Position numbers and translations under genes: made by a program | Part shown: in pieces, positions 42,199 through 53,132 of the stretch | Layout: every line of letters begins with the position of its first letter | Numbering within the stretch: position 1 is the first letter of the stretch | Notes under the pieces: model-generated | What the model saw: only the letters and a program-made list of their open reading frames with translations | What the model was told of the DNA's origin: nothing | The model's database searches: none | Source: Bog-473 sp963777485 | GTDB taxonomy: Bacteria; Actinomycetota; Acidimicrobiia; Acidimicrobiales; RAAP-2 | Length of the DNA: 64,000 nt | Direction: 5' to 3' | NCBI GenBank assembly: GCA_963777485.1 | Contig: CAVZQP010000004.1 | Coordinates: forward strand, 1-64,000

Positions 42199-42283
42199 CG
42201 GAGGGAGTGGGATTCGAACCCACGGAGGCTTGCACCTCGCAGCTTTTCAAGAGCTGTGCATTCGTCCGCTCTGCCATCCCTCC
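42199..42283 (-). tRNA. tRNA-Ser (anticodon TGA)
   Basis: Complete class II tRNA on the minus strand: acceptor GGAGGGA/TCCCTCC with discriminator G, D-arm, anticodon stem CAGCT/AGCTG with loop CTTGAAA (anticodon TGA, 42249-42247), long variable arm GAGG...CCTC and T-arm GTGGG-TTCGAAT-CCCAC. CCA is not encoded. Confidence 0.97.
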
Positions 42284-42304
42284 CGAGCAGTTCGGGCGTT
42301 CAGC

Positions 42305-42793
42305 CTACGGCGTTCCCAGGTGCGCACCCTGACCTGCGGACCCGCTCACCCATTCGGCCAACTCCACGACAACTCCCGGGCCGTCGAGGAAGACAAGGCG
42401 TCGGTCGTGGAAGTCCATGATCTCGTTGCGCGGCTGCACGCCATGGGCGGCCAGGTGGGCCAGCGTGGCGCCCAGGTCGGCGACCCGGAAGCAGACGTGG
42501 TTGAAGCCCAGGCGCGTCAGTGTCCCCGCACCGTCGTCCGGCCGGGCCGCCGGACGATGGAACCGCAGGAGCTGCACCTCTTGGTGCACGGGCGCACCCT
42601 CGAGCACGAGGGTGACGTGGTCCGCCTCCCAGTCCTCGATGCCCATGTAGCGCGCGATCTCCTCGCCCCGCGCGACGACCGCCACCCGCTCGACGAAGCC
42701 CAACAGCTCGAAGAACTGACGGGCGGCGTCCAGGTCGGTGACCACCACCGTCATGTGGTCGAACCCCTCGTTCCGCACCGTCCCGCTGGCCAT
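42305..42793 (-). CDS. VOC-family protein (lactoylglutathione lyase-like)
   Basis: 162 residues from ATG 42793 (GGGGAGG upstream). Two VOC halves: GFDHMTVVVTDLDAARQFFE and GFNHVCFRVADLGATLAHLA, ending FLDGPGVVVELAEWV, with metal-type His and Glu residues in place. Possibly a glyoxalase or epimerase; substrate unknown. It lies between tRNA-Ser and typA. Confidence 0.85.
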   Translation of the reverse strand: MASGTVRNEGFDHMTVVVTDLDAARQFFELLGFVERVAVVARGEEIARYMGIEDWEADHVTLVLEGAPVHQEVQLLRFHRPAARPDDGAGTLTRLGFNHVCFRVADLGATLAHLAAHGVQPRNEIMDFHDRRLVFLDGPGVVVELAEWVSGSAGQGAHLGTP

Positions 42794-42850
42794 GCCGGCC
42801 GACCTCCCCTGCTCTCCGAATCGAATCAAACGAACGACGAGGCCGACCCG

Positions 42851-44698
<1,848 letters not shown>

Positions 44699-44769
44699 GG
44701 GGGAGCCAACGATAGAGGACACCTCCAGCACCCCCGGCAGCACGGGCTGGGGACCCTTCCGCCGGCGGT

Positions 44770-45588
44770 TCAGGCCGCGGCAGCTCGGGCGGGCGGACCA
44801 CCCGCCAGCACGAGTGCCACCGAGTCCGCCGCCAGCCTCAGCACGCTGGGGTGCGGCTCCAGGCGCACAATGTGGCCGGAGTCGGGCCACCAGCCGACCA
44901 CCCGACTCGGCGCCGGCGGCACATCGGCACGGGCCCGTAACGCCTCCACGAGCGCGACCAGCGCCAGCTCGGCCCGCACCGACCCGCGCCGTGGTCCCGA
45001 CAGCACCACCAGATGCGCCAGCCGGCTGCGCACCTCAGCCCGGCCCCGGAGTGCCAAGAGCGCGGAGTGGGGGCTGTCCCACCAGTGGTCGCGTCCCAAC
45101 ACCAACGGCATACCCAGTGCGGACCAGTCCAGCGCGCACCACAGCCGGGTCGCCCACGTGACCGCCTCGGCGGCCACGGTGCTGCGACCGGCGTCGGACA
45201 GGGAGGCCACCCAGCGGTCGAGCTGGGACACGGTCCGGCTGCCCTCCTGGACCCCGCGGTCGCCGTCCGCCAGGCGAGCCCGCACCGCCTCGTGCGGGGT
45301 GCGCGTCTCGCCGCCAAGGAGCGACCGCACCGCCGCCAGGCCGAGAGCACGTCGCGCCGTGCGCGCCGACCATGTGAACGGTTCGTCGTCGGCCTCCACT
45401 CCAGCGTTCCCGAGGGCGACGCGTACGTCGTGGTCAGTGACCCGGAACGGCCCGGCACCGGCGCGGCGCACGGCCAGTCCGGCGAGCGTCGACTGCGCCG
45501 CCTCGCGTGCGGCGCGCCAACCACCGCTGTCGAGCGGGACCGGGCCCTCCAACGGTGCCACCATCGCCGCAGTGAGCTCGTCAGCCAC
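44770..45588 (-). CDS. Hypothetical actinobacterial protein, partner of the PD-(D/E)XK-like protein
   Basis: 272 residues from GTG 45588, overlapping the stop of the upstream gene by eight bases. Mostly helical with ATRLWCALDWSALGMPLVLG and HWWDSPHSALLALRGRAEVR, and a conserved-looking end GWWPDSGHIVRLEPHPSVL. No family recognised. The tight overlap suggests a functional pair. Confidence 0.65.
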   Translation of the reverse strand: MADELTAAMVAPLEGPVPLDSGGWRAAREAAQSTLAGLAVRRAGAGPFRVTDHDVRVALGNAGVEADDEPFTWSARTARRALGLAAVRSLLGGETRTPHEAVRARLADGDRGVQEGSRTVSQLDRWVASLSDAGRSTVAAEAVTWATRLWCALDWSALGMPLVLGRDHWWDSPHSALLALRGRAEVRSRLAHLVVLSGPRRGSVRAELALVALVEALRARADVPPAPSRVVGWWPDSGHIVRLEPHPSVLRLAADSVALVLAGGPPARAAAA

Positions 45589-46561
45589 GCTCGCCTCCAG
45601 CCCGACCGTCCCCTCCGTCCCCGCAGTCCGCTCCGTCTCCGTCCCTGTCGCTCGCGACGTCCGCCACCGCGCCGAGCCACGCCGCCAGATGCGACGCGAT
45701 GGCACGCAGGTGTTCCTCGCGCACGTCCTCGATCCCGTAGCGGCCGCTGCTCGACTCGAGCAGGGCCAGCCGGAACGGCGGCGTCCCGCTGCGCAACGTC
45801 TCGAGTAGCGCCAGATAGTGCAGCGAGCGCCGCTCGCGGGCCCACGACCCCCCCGTGCAGACCCCCACCGCGCACAGCGAGGCCGTGTCCGGTCGCGGCA
45901 GGCCAACGAGGAGGTCGAAGACCCCGTGCAGCACGATGCGGCCGCCGGCCAACGGGATCGCCACCCGGTCGTCGGTACGGGGCATCCAGGCCGGGGCGAG
46001 CCGCGGCACGAGGTCGGCCAGGTGCGCGGCATGCGTCGTCACCACGCCGCCGAGCGCGGCCCGCTCCGGTTCGTCCATCGCTTCGACCGAAGCCACCGTC
46101 GTCGCGCCGGCACCGCCCGGCCCCTCGGCGCGGCACGCTGCGAGCGCGTCGCCGAGCGGGTCATCGATGACGCCGTCGACGACCAGGCGGCGGAAGAGCG
46201 CGTGCACGAGCCGGGACGCCACGATCTCTTCCGACAGCGCCCCGCTGCCGGCTGCTCCGCCCGGAGCTCGCTGCGCCGGCCCCAGCAACTCCCGCGGCCC
46301 CAACGTCAACGGCGGCGCCAGGTCGCCCCGAGATGCGACGACCCCGTACGCAGCGTCCTCGAGCCACGCCCGGAGCCCGCCCGCGAGGCCCGGGTCGAAG
46401 CTCGGCCGTGCCGCCGTGTCCCGCAGCAGCGCCAGCACCTCCCCACCACCTCTGACACCGCCACCACCTCCGGCTCCGCCACCAGCGCCGGCGCCCCCGG
46501 TCCCCGCCGCCGCCGCCCCCGACGTCGGCCGCTGCAGCGGGCGTGGGGCGACGAGGACCAT
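45581..46561 (-). CDS. Degenerate PD-(D/E)XK nuclease-like protein
   Basis: 326 residues from ATG 46561. A low-complexity Gly/Ala stretch near the N-terminus, then a core IVLHGVFDLLVGLPRPDTAS with CAVGVCTGGSWARERRSLHY that follows the RecB-like nuclease pattern, where D (FDLLVG) would be the first metal ligand. The second acidic residue and Lys expected in (E/D)xK are missing (AVGVCTGG), so nuclease activity is doubtful. C-terminus is Asp/Gly-rich. Partner of the next gene by overlap. Confidence 0.6.
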   Translation of the reverse strand: MVLVAPRPLQRPTSGAAAAGTGGAGAGGGAGGGGGVRGGGEVLALLRDTAARPSFDPGLAGGLRAWLEDAAYGVVASRGDLAPPLTLGPRELLGPAQRAPGGAAGSGALSEEIVASRLVHALFRRLVVDGVIDDPLGDALAACRAEGPGGAGATTVASVEAMDEPERAALGGVVTTHAAHLADLVPRLAPAWMPRTDDRVAIPLAGGRIVLHGVFDLLVGLPRPDTASLCAVGVCTGGSWARERRSLHYLALLETLRSGTPPFRLALLESSSGRYGIEDVREEHLRAIASHLAAWLGAVADVASDRDGDGADCGDGGDGRAGGERG

Positions 46562-46612
46562 GGGGCGCAGTGTGCCCACGCCGTGTGACACCTCCTCTAC
46601 CCTGGCGAGTGC

Positions 46613-46842
46613 ATGGCACCTGCCCTTGATCTGCTGGGTCTCCTGGGTCTGCTGGCGCCGGCCACCAACACGGCGTTCGCCGTCGTGTTCGGGGTGTTCG
46701 TCGTCGCCATGGTCGTGCTGATCGTGATCATCATCGTGTGGGCGGTGCGCCACGACATCGCAGGGCGGCGGGCGTGGCGGGCGCGCCGGGGGGCGCGTGG
46801 CCGACCCAGGCCCGCGAGGACCGGGACATGGACATGCCGTGA
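46613..46842 (+). pseudogene. Small single-pass membrane protein, probably frameshifted at a G-run
   Basis: ATG 46613 opens a hydrophobic peptide (NTAFAVVFGVFVVAMVVLIV with IIIVWAVRHD) that should end soon, but the frame runs on without a stop. A one-base shift at the run of six G at about 46787-46792 gives GAWPTQAREDRDMDMP with TGA at 46840-46842, overlapping the patatin GTG (GTGA). The natural gene is therefore about 76 residues, and the shift may be a homopolymer error. Confidence 0.5.
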
Positions 46843-47993
46843 CGTTCCCGACCGGCTCCTCCGACTACGGCGACGGGAACCGCCCCAACACGGACGCGCC
46901 CGCGCACGCGCACGCGCCCGCGCACGTACGCGCTCCCGAGCCGACATGGACCGAGCGCCTCCGTCAACGCTTCGGCCGAGGCGGCAGCGGCCGTCACGCC
47001 CGCCACGCCACCGACAAGAGGTCCGGCGGCGGAGTCGGGACCCCGCAGCGCACGGCGTTCGTGCTGGCGGGCGGCGGCAGCCGGGGAGCCGTGCAGGTCG
47101 GCATGCTGCAGGAATTGGTGCACAGGGGCATCCGCGCCGACCGGGTGTTCGGGGCGAGCGTCGGCGCGATAAACGGGGCCACGTATGCGGGGGACCCGAC
47201 GCCCGAGGGGGTCGAGCACATGGCCGGGGTGTGGCGGGGGGTGCGGGGAGGCGACATCTTCCCGAAGGGCCCGCTCGATGGCCCCTGGGCCTACTTCCAG
47301 AAGCGACCGTCCGTGCACGCGAACACGGGACTGCGCAAGATCATCGAGGCGGGCGTGCACTACGAGAACCTCGAGGACGCGCAGATACCGGTCGAGGTCG
47401 TCACGACCTCGCTCACCGACGGCCGCGAGCGGTGGATCACGCGGGGCCCCGCCGTCGAGGCGATCCTCGCTTCGTCGGCGATCCCGACGATGTTCCCGCC
47501 GGTGACGATCGACGGTGACGTGCTCGTCGACGGCGGCGTCGTCAACAACGTCCCGATCAGCCGGGCCCTCACCGCTGGATGCGACCGCATCTACGTCCTG
47601 CTCTGCGGGCCCCTCCACTACCACCCCAAGGCGCCGGCGCGGCCGGTCGAGGCCTTGCTCACGGCGTTCTTCGTCGCCATCCACGCGCGGTTCGTGCGAG
47701 AGCTCGCCGCACTCCCGCACGGCGTCGAGGTGATCGTCTTCAGCGGCGGGGGCGAGCCGTCGGGGCAGTACCGGGACTTCTCGGCGACGCCGGCACTTAT
47801 CGAGGAGGGGCGCACCGAGGTGGCCGACGTGCTCGACCGCTACGTCGGGACCTCGCACGACCTGGGGGTGGCCGCCGCAGGCGGCCCGCCGCGCCCCACC
47901 GCCGGGCCCGGCGCGGCGGACGGACCCCTCCCGGGCCCGGGCCCCGGCCGCGACGCCGCGGCGCCGACCACCGAGCCCGCGGCCTCGCCGTGA
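46839..47993 (+). CDS. Patatin-like phospholipase
   Basis: 384 residues from GTG 46839. Oxyanion GGGSRGAVQVG, nucleophile elbow GASVG and catalytic Asp in VDGGVVNN make the Ser-Asp dyad of patatin/RssA-type lipases. N-terminal about 65 residues and C-terminal about 40 residues are low-complexity, Pro/Gly/Ala-rich. The C-terminal tail overlaps the methyltransferase start by GTGA. Function: likely acyl-ester hydrolysis; substrate unknown. Confidence 0.9.
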   Translation: MTFPTGSSDYGDGNRPNTDAPAHAHAPAHVRAPEPTWTERLRQRFGRGGSGRHARHATDKRSGGGVGTPQRTAFVLAGGGSRGAVQVGMLQELVHRGIRADRVFGASVGAINGATYAGDPTPEGVEHMAGVWRGVRGGDIFPKGPLDGPWAYFQKRPSVHANTGLRKIIEAGVHYENLEDAQIPVEVVTTSLTDGRERWITRGPAVEAILASSAIPTMFPPVTIDGDVLVDGGVVNNVPISRALTAGCDRIYVLLCGPLHYHPKAPARPVEALLTAFFVAIHARFVRELAALPHGVEVIVFSGGGEPSGQYRDFSATPALIEEGRTEVADVLDRYVGTSHDLGVAAAGGPPRPTAGPGAADGPLPGPGPGRDAAAPTTEPAASP

Positions 47994-48796
47994 CCGGCAA
48001 CGGACAGGGCCGCTACCTGCTCGGCAACGACGCGCCCGAGGCGATGGACCGCTTCACCGCGTTCGCCACACTGTTCGACCCCTCGACGTTCCGGCATCTC
48101 GACGCGCTCGGCCTGGCCGCCGGCTGGCGCTGCTGGGAGGTGGGCGCCGGCGGCACCAGCGTCGTCGCGCACATGGCGGCGCGGGTGGGCGCGCGCGGCC
48201 ACGTGGTCGCGACCGACATCGACCTGGCGTGGGCCACCAACGCCGCCGCGCCCAACGTCACGATCCTGGAGCACGACGTGGAGGGCGAGCCGCCGGCCGG
48301 CGGCCCCTTCGACCTCGTCCACGCCCGCCTCGTGCTGGTGCACGTGCCCGAGCGCGACACCGCCCTGGCCAACATGGTCTCGGCGCTGCGGCCCGGCGGC
48401 GTCCTGCTGGTGGAGGATGCCGACCCCGCGCTGCAGCCGCGGAGCTGCCTGGAGGAGACCGGCCCCGAGGAGGTGCTCGCCAACCGCCTGCGCCGGGGCT
48501 TCCGCCACCTCCTGTCGGAACGGGGCGTCGACCTGGCCTACGGCCGGACGCTGCCGCACCGCCTCCGCAGCGCCGGGCTCGAGGACGTCGCCGCCGACGC
48601 CGCCTTCCCCATCCGCCATCCCGCCTGTATCCCGCTCGAGGTGGCCACGATCACGATGGTGCGCGACCAGCTCGTCGAGCGCGAATTCGCCACCGACGAG
48701 GAGATCGAGCAGCACCTGGCCAGCGTCGTGAGCGGGCGCCTCGACCTGACCCAGCCCCCCATGATCTCGGCCTGGGGGTGGCGACCCGTGGCCTGA
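47990..48796 (+). CDS. Class I SAM-dependent methyltransferase
   Basis: 268 residues from GTG 47990. SAM-binding motif I CWEVGAGGTSVVAHMAARVG, acidic residue ending strand 2 in VVATDIDLAW, motif at FDLVHARLVLVHVPERDTAL and LRPGGVLLVEDADP. A small-molecule methyltransferase like those acting on quinones or polyketides; substrate unknown. Coupled to the patatin gene. Confidence 0.88.
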   Translation: MTGNGQGRYLLGNDAPEAMDRFTAFATLFDPSTFRHLDALGLAAGWRCWEVGAGGTSVVAHMAARVGARGHVVATDIDLAWATNAAAPNVTILEHDVEGEPPAGGPFDLVHARLVLVHVPERDTALANMVSALRPGGVLLVEDADPALQPRSCLEETGPEEVLANRLRRGFRHLLSERGVDLAYGRTLPHRLRSAGLEDVAADAAFPIRHPACIPLEVATITMVRDQLVEREFATDEEIEQHLASVVSGRLDLTQPPMISAWGWRPVA

Positions 48797-48842
48797 GCCG
48801 CCTGCGGACGCGACCGTCACAACATCCTGGTGGAATAGGGCG

Positions 48843-51800
48843 GTGACGCTGACTGCCGACCCGGCCGCGCCCGAGTCCCTGTTCCACCCGGCCGTGGCGG
48901 CATGGTTCGCCCGGCGCTTCCCGGACGGCCCCACCGAGCCCCAGTCCGCCGCCTGGCCGCACATCGCCACCGGCCGCGACGTCCTCGTCGCGTCCCCCAC
49001 CGGCTCGGGCAAGACGCTCACCGGCTTCCTCGTCGCGATCGACGCGGCCTACCGGGCGGCCCAGGCCGGGACGCGCAACGCCGGCACACCCGAGGTCCTC
49101 TACATCTCGCCGCTGCGCGCGCTGGCGGTCGACGTGCACGAGAACCTGCACGTCCCCCTCTCCGAAATCCGGGAGGAGGCGGCCCGCCTCGGCTGCCCCG
49201 ACCCCGGCCTGCGCGTGGCCGTGCGCACCGGCGACACGCCGCCGGCCGAGCGCGCCGCCATGAAGCGCCAGGCGCCCGACCTCCTGGTGACGACCCCCGA
49301 GTCGCTCTACCTGTTGCTGACGGCGCCCTCCTCGCGTGCTTTGTTGCGCGGCGTGCGCACGGTCATCGTCGACGAGGTGCACACGCTCGCCCGCGACAAG
49401 CGGGGCAGCCATCTAGCGTTGAGCCTCGAGCGCCTCGATGCGCTGGTGACCGAGAGCGGTGGGAAGCTCCAGCGCATCGGCCTGTCCGCCACGCAGCGCC
49501 CGCTCGACCTCGTCGCGCGGCTGCTCTCGGGCGTGCACCCCGGACGCGAGGAGACCGTGATCGTCGACTGCGGCCACAAGCGCGACCTCGAGGTGGCGAT
49601 CGAGCTGCCGACCACCGAGCTCGAAGCGGTCATGAGCGGCGGGCAGATGTCCGACATCGTCGACTCCATCGCCGAACACACGCGACACCACCGCACCACG
49701 CTCGTCTTCGTCAACACGCGCAAGATGGCGGAGCGCATCGCGCACCTGCTGACCGAGCGGCTCGCCGAGGACGAGCCCGGCCGCGGCGGCGGTGACGTCG
49801 ACGCCTCCCTGCTGGTCGCTGCCCACCACGGCAGCCTCTCGGCGGCACGCCGGCGCATCGTCGAGACCCGCCTGCGCGCCGGCGACCTGCGCGCGCTGGT
49901 CGCCACCGCCTCACTCGAGCTCGGCATCGACGTCGGCCCCGTCGAGCTCGTCTGCCAGATCGGCTCTCCGCGCGCCATCGGCACGTTCCTCCAACGGGTG
50001 GGACGCGCCAACCACCACCGCGACGGCACGCCGGCGGGTCGGATCTACCCGACCACGCGCGACGAGCTGGTCGAGTGCACCGCCCTGCTGGCGGCTGTGC
50101 GGGCCGGACGCCTCGACCTGCTCGCGCCGCCGGTGGCGCCGCTCGACGTGCTGAACCAGCAGGTGATCGCGGAGGTGGCCGCCGCGGGCGAGCGTGAGGT
50201 CGAGGACGTCTGGGCCATGACGCGGTGCGCCGCGCCCTATGCGGAGCTGTCGAGGAAGGACTTCGACGAGGTGGTGGCGCTGGCGAGCTGGGGGATCGAG
50301 ACCGGGCGGGGGCGGCGTGGGGCGCACCTGCACCACGACGCCGTCAACGGACGGCTGCGGGCGCGGCGCGGGGCGCGCCTGGCCGCACTCACCGGCGGTG
50401 GCGCCATCCCCGAGACGGGCGACTACCGCGTCGTGCTCGACCCCGAGGGCGTGACCGTCGGCTCGGTCCACGAGGACTTCGCCGTCGAGGCGACGGCGGG
50501 CGACATCTTCTTGTTGGGGACGCACTCGTGGCGCGTGGCCAAGGTGGAGGTCGGCACGGTCCGCGTGCACGACGCCGGGGACCTGCCGCCGACGATCCCG
50601 TTCTGGCTGGGCGAGGCGCCCGCGCGCACGGCCGAGCTCTCTGAGGCGGTGAGCGAGCTGCGCGGCGCGCTCGAGCCGGTGCTGCGCGCCGGCGACGGCG
50701 AGGGCGCGCGCGGTTTGGTGCGCGAGCGCGCCGGGGTCTCGGCCGAGGTGGCGCAGCAGGTCGTGGCGTATCTCGCCGCCGGCCTCGATGCCCTCGGCCA
50801 CCTGCCGACGCAGGAGCGCATCGTGGTCGAGCGCTGTTTCGACGACAGCGAGGGCTCGCAGCTCATCATCCACGCGCCGTTCGGGGGCCGCATCAACCGC
50901 GCCCTCGGCCTCGCGCTCCGCAAGCGCTTCTGCGTGTCGTTCGACTTCGAGCTGCAGGCGGCGGCGGACGACGACACGGTCGTCCTCTCGCTCGGGCCCC
51001 AGCACAGCTTCCCGCTGACCCGGGTGCAGTCGATGCTCTCGAGCGCGCAGGCGACCCAGGCCCTGACCCAGGCCGTCCTGCTGCACCCGATGCTCGGCGC
51101 GCGCTGGCGCTGGAACCTCACCCGCGCGCTGGTCATGCCGCGGATGAACGGGGGCAAGCGCCGCCCGATCCATCTCCAGCGCATGGAGGCCGACGACCTC
51201 ATGGCCGCGGTGTGGCCCGGGCTCGCCGCCTGCCAGGAGAACGCGCCGGCCGGCCCGGTGGCGGTCGCCGACCACGTGCTGGCGCGCCAGACCGTCGACG
51301 ACTGCCTGCACGAGGGCCTCCACGTCGAGGGCCTCGTCGAGGTGTGGTCGAAGGTGGAGTCCGGTGCGATCGAGGTGCACACGGTCGAGTCGTCGGAGCC
51401 GTCGCCGCTGTCCCACGCCATCTTGAGCGGACGCCCCTACACCTACCTGGACGACGCGCCGCTCGAGGAGCGGCGGACGCGGGCGCTGTCGTTGCGCCGC
51501 GGCCTGGGTGAACTCGGGCCCGACGGCCTGCCCGTGCCGGCGGGTGACATGGCGCCGTTCGACCCCGACGCGGTGGCCGCGGTGCTCGAGCAGCTCTGCC
51601 CGGCACCCCGCGATCCCGACGAGCTGCACGACCTGCTGTTGTCGTTGGTGGCGTGCCGGCCCCACGGGCCATGGGAGGAGTGGTTCGCCGCGCTGGCGGC
51701 GGACGGCCGGGCCACCGAGCTCGACGGCTGCTGGGTGGCGACCGAGCGGCGCGAGGCGGCCGCGGCACTCGGCACCGACGACGAGGCGGCCGCGGCCTGC

Positions 51801-53129
51801 GCGGCCGGGCACCTGCAGCTGGCCGGGCCGGTGACGGTCGACGAGCTCGTGGCCCACGCACCGCTGCCACCGGGTGCGCCACTGGGTGCGCCGCTCCCCG
51901 TGGCGCGGGCGCGTACCGCACTGGCCCGGCTGGAGGGCACGGGCGTGGCCATCGAGCTGCCCGACGGGCGCTGGTGCGCGCGCCACCTGCTGGTCCGGCT
52001 GCACGCGGCCGGCCGGCGGCGCCGGCGCGGCCTGGTCGAGGCGGTGCCCATCTCGGACTACGTGCGGTTCCTGACCCACTGGCAGCACGCCACGCCGGCG
52101 TTCCGGCTCGAGGGCCGGGCCGGGCTGCTCGAGGTGCTGGAGCAGCTGGCGGGGATCGAGGCGCCGGCGGCGGAGTGGGAGGCCCAGATCCTCCCGACGC
52201 GGGTCCGCGACTACGACCCGCGCTGGCTCGACGAGCTGTGCCTTTCGGGCGAGGTGGTCTGGGCGCGGCTCACGCCGCGGGCCGAGCCCACCGGGCGCAG
52301 CGGCACACCGTCGCCCGCCACGCCACTCGCTTTCGTCGCACGCGACGAGCTGGTGCCGATGCTGCGCGCCGTGCGGGCCGGGACGGCGGCGCCCGAGCCC
52401 GAAGTGGGTGCGGGGTCCGACGTGCTCGCCGCGCTGCGCACGCGCGGCGCCTGCTTCCGGCCCGAGCTCGCCCCGCTGACCGGCCGCCTCCCCGCCGAGG
52501 TGGACGAGGGCCTGTGGGACCTCGTGGCCAGAGGCCTGGTGACGGCCGACGCCTTCTCGGCCGTGCGCTCCTTGCTGTCCCCGCGCGACCGCTGGCGCAC
52601 GCGTACCGTGCGACGCCCGTCGAACCGCCTGTCCCGGCGCCGCGCACCGGCGGGGTCGGGCATTGGCGAGGGGCGCTGGTCGCTCCTGCCCGGGCCCGAG
52701 ACCCTCGGCGTGCCCGCGGTGGCCGAAGGGATCCTCTCGCCGGGCAACGAGGAGCTGGCCGAGGTCGTCGCGCATCAGCTGCTGGTGCGCTGGGGCGTGG
52801 TCACCTGGGAGCTCTGGGGGCGCGAATCGTTCAAGGTGCCGTGGCGCGAGGTCGTCTGGGCGCTGCGCCGGCTCGAGGCGCGCGGGCTCGCGCTCGGCGG
52901 CCGGTTCGTCGCCGGCCTCTCGGGCGAGCAGTACGCGCTGCCCGAGGCGGCCGAAGACCTGCTGGCCGTGCACCGCCGTCCCGCCGACGGCGAAGAGGTC
53001 GTCGTGGCCGGGGCTGACCCGCTGAACCTCACCGGCTCCATTCTCGGCGGCACCCGCGTGCCCACGCGCCGCCACCAGCGCGTCGTCTACCGCGACGGCG
53101 CGGTGGTGGACCACGTCCGGGCGGGGTGA
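48843..53129 (+). CDS. lhr: Lhr-family large ATP-dependent helicase
   Basis: 1428 residues from GTG 48843. The superfamily 2 helicase core has Walker A ASPTGSGKT (about 50-58), DEVHTLARDKRG (motif II, DEVH), GLSATQRPLDLVA (motif III) and the C-terminal helicase part with LGIDVGPVELVCQIGSPRAI and RVGRANHH. Following are the winged-helix/beta-barrel core and the long Lhr C-terminal region ending SILGGTRVPTRRHQRVVY. Length and order fit full-length mycobacterial-type Lhr, an ATP-dependent 3'-5' helicase in DNA repair. pxpA starts three bases after it. Confidence 0.95.
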   Translation: MTLTADPAAPESLFHPAVAAWFARRFPDGPTEPQSAAWPHIATGRDVLVASPTGSGKTLTGFLVAIDAAYRAAQAGTRNAGTPEVLYISPLRALAVDVHENLHVPLSEIREEAARLGCPDPGLRVAVRTGDTPPAERAAMKRQAPDLLVTTPESLYLLLTAPSSRALLRGVRTVIVDEVHTLARDKRGSHLALSLERLDALVTESGGKLQRIGLSATQRPLDLVARLLSGVHPGREETVIVDCGHKRDLEVAIELPTTELEAVMSGGQMSDIVDSIAEHTRHHRTTLVFVNTRKMAERIAHLLTERLAEDEPGRGGGDVDASLLVAAHHGSLSAARRRIVETRLRAGDLRALVATASLELGIDVGPVELVCQIGSPRAIGTFLQRVGRANHHRDGTPAGRIYPTTRDELVECTALLAAVRAGRLDLLAPPVAPLDVLNQQVIAEVAAAGEREVEDVWAMTRCAAPYAELSRKDFDEVVALASWGIETGRGRRGAHLHHDAVNGRLRARRGARLAALTGGGAIPETGDYRVVLDPEGVTVGSVHEDFAVEATAGDIFLLGTHSWRVAKVEVGTVRVHDAGDLPPTIPFWLGEAPARTAELSEAVSELRGALEPVLRAGDGEGARGLVRERAGVSAEVAQQVVAYLAAGLDALGHLPTQERIVVERCFDDSEGSQLIIHAPFGGRINRALGLALRKRFCVSFDFELQAAADDDTVVLSLGPQHSFPLTRVQSMLSSAQATQALTQAVLLHPMLGARWRWNLTRALVMPRMNGGKRRPIHLQRMEADDLMAAVWPGLAACQENAPAGPVAVADHVLARQTVDDCLHEGLHVEGLVEVWSKVESGAIEVHTVESSEPSPLSHAILSGRPYTYLDDAPLEERRTRALSLRRGLGELGPDGLPVPAGDMAPFDPDAVAAVLEQLCPAPRDPDELHDLLLSLVACRPHGPWEEWFAALAADGRATELDGCWVATERREAAAALGTDDEAAAACAAGHLQLAGPVTVDELVAHAPLPPGAPLGAPLPVARARTALARLEGTGVAIELPDGRWCARHLLVRLHAAGRRRRRGLVEAVPISDYVRFLTHWQHATPAFRLEGRAGLLEVLEQLAGIEAPAAEWEAQILPTRVRDYDPRWLDELCLSGEVVWARLTPRAEPTGRSGTPSPATPLAFVARDELVPMLRAVRAGTAAPEPEVGAGSDVLAALRTRGACFRPELAPLTGRLPAEVDEGLWDLVARGLVTADAFSAVRSLLSPRDRWRTRTVRRPSNRLSRRRAPAGSGIGEGRWSLLPGPETLGVPAVAEGILSPGNEELAEVVAHQLLVRWGVVTWELWGRESFKVPWREVVWALRRLEARGLALGGRFVAGLSGEQYALPEAAEDLLAVHRRPADGEEVVVAGADPLNLTGSILGGTRVPTRRHQRVVYRDGAVVDHVRAG

Positions 53130-53132
53130 ACG

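Noticed and set aside
49911..53114. 1067-codon open frame antisense to lhr
   Set aside because: Lacks any domain and is rich in Arg/His/Gln; an artefact of GC-rich codon positions opposite a true helicase gene.
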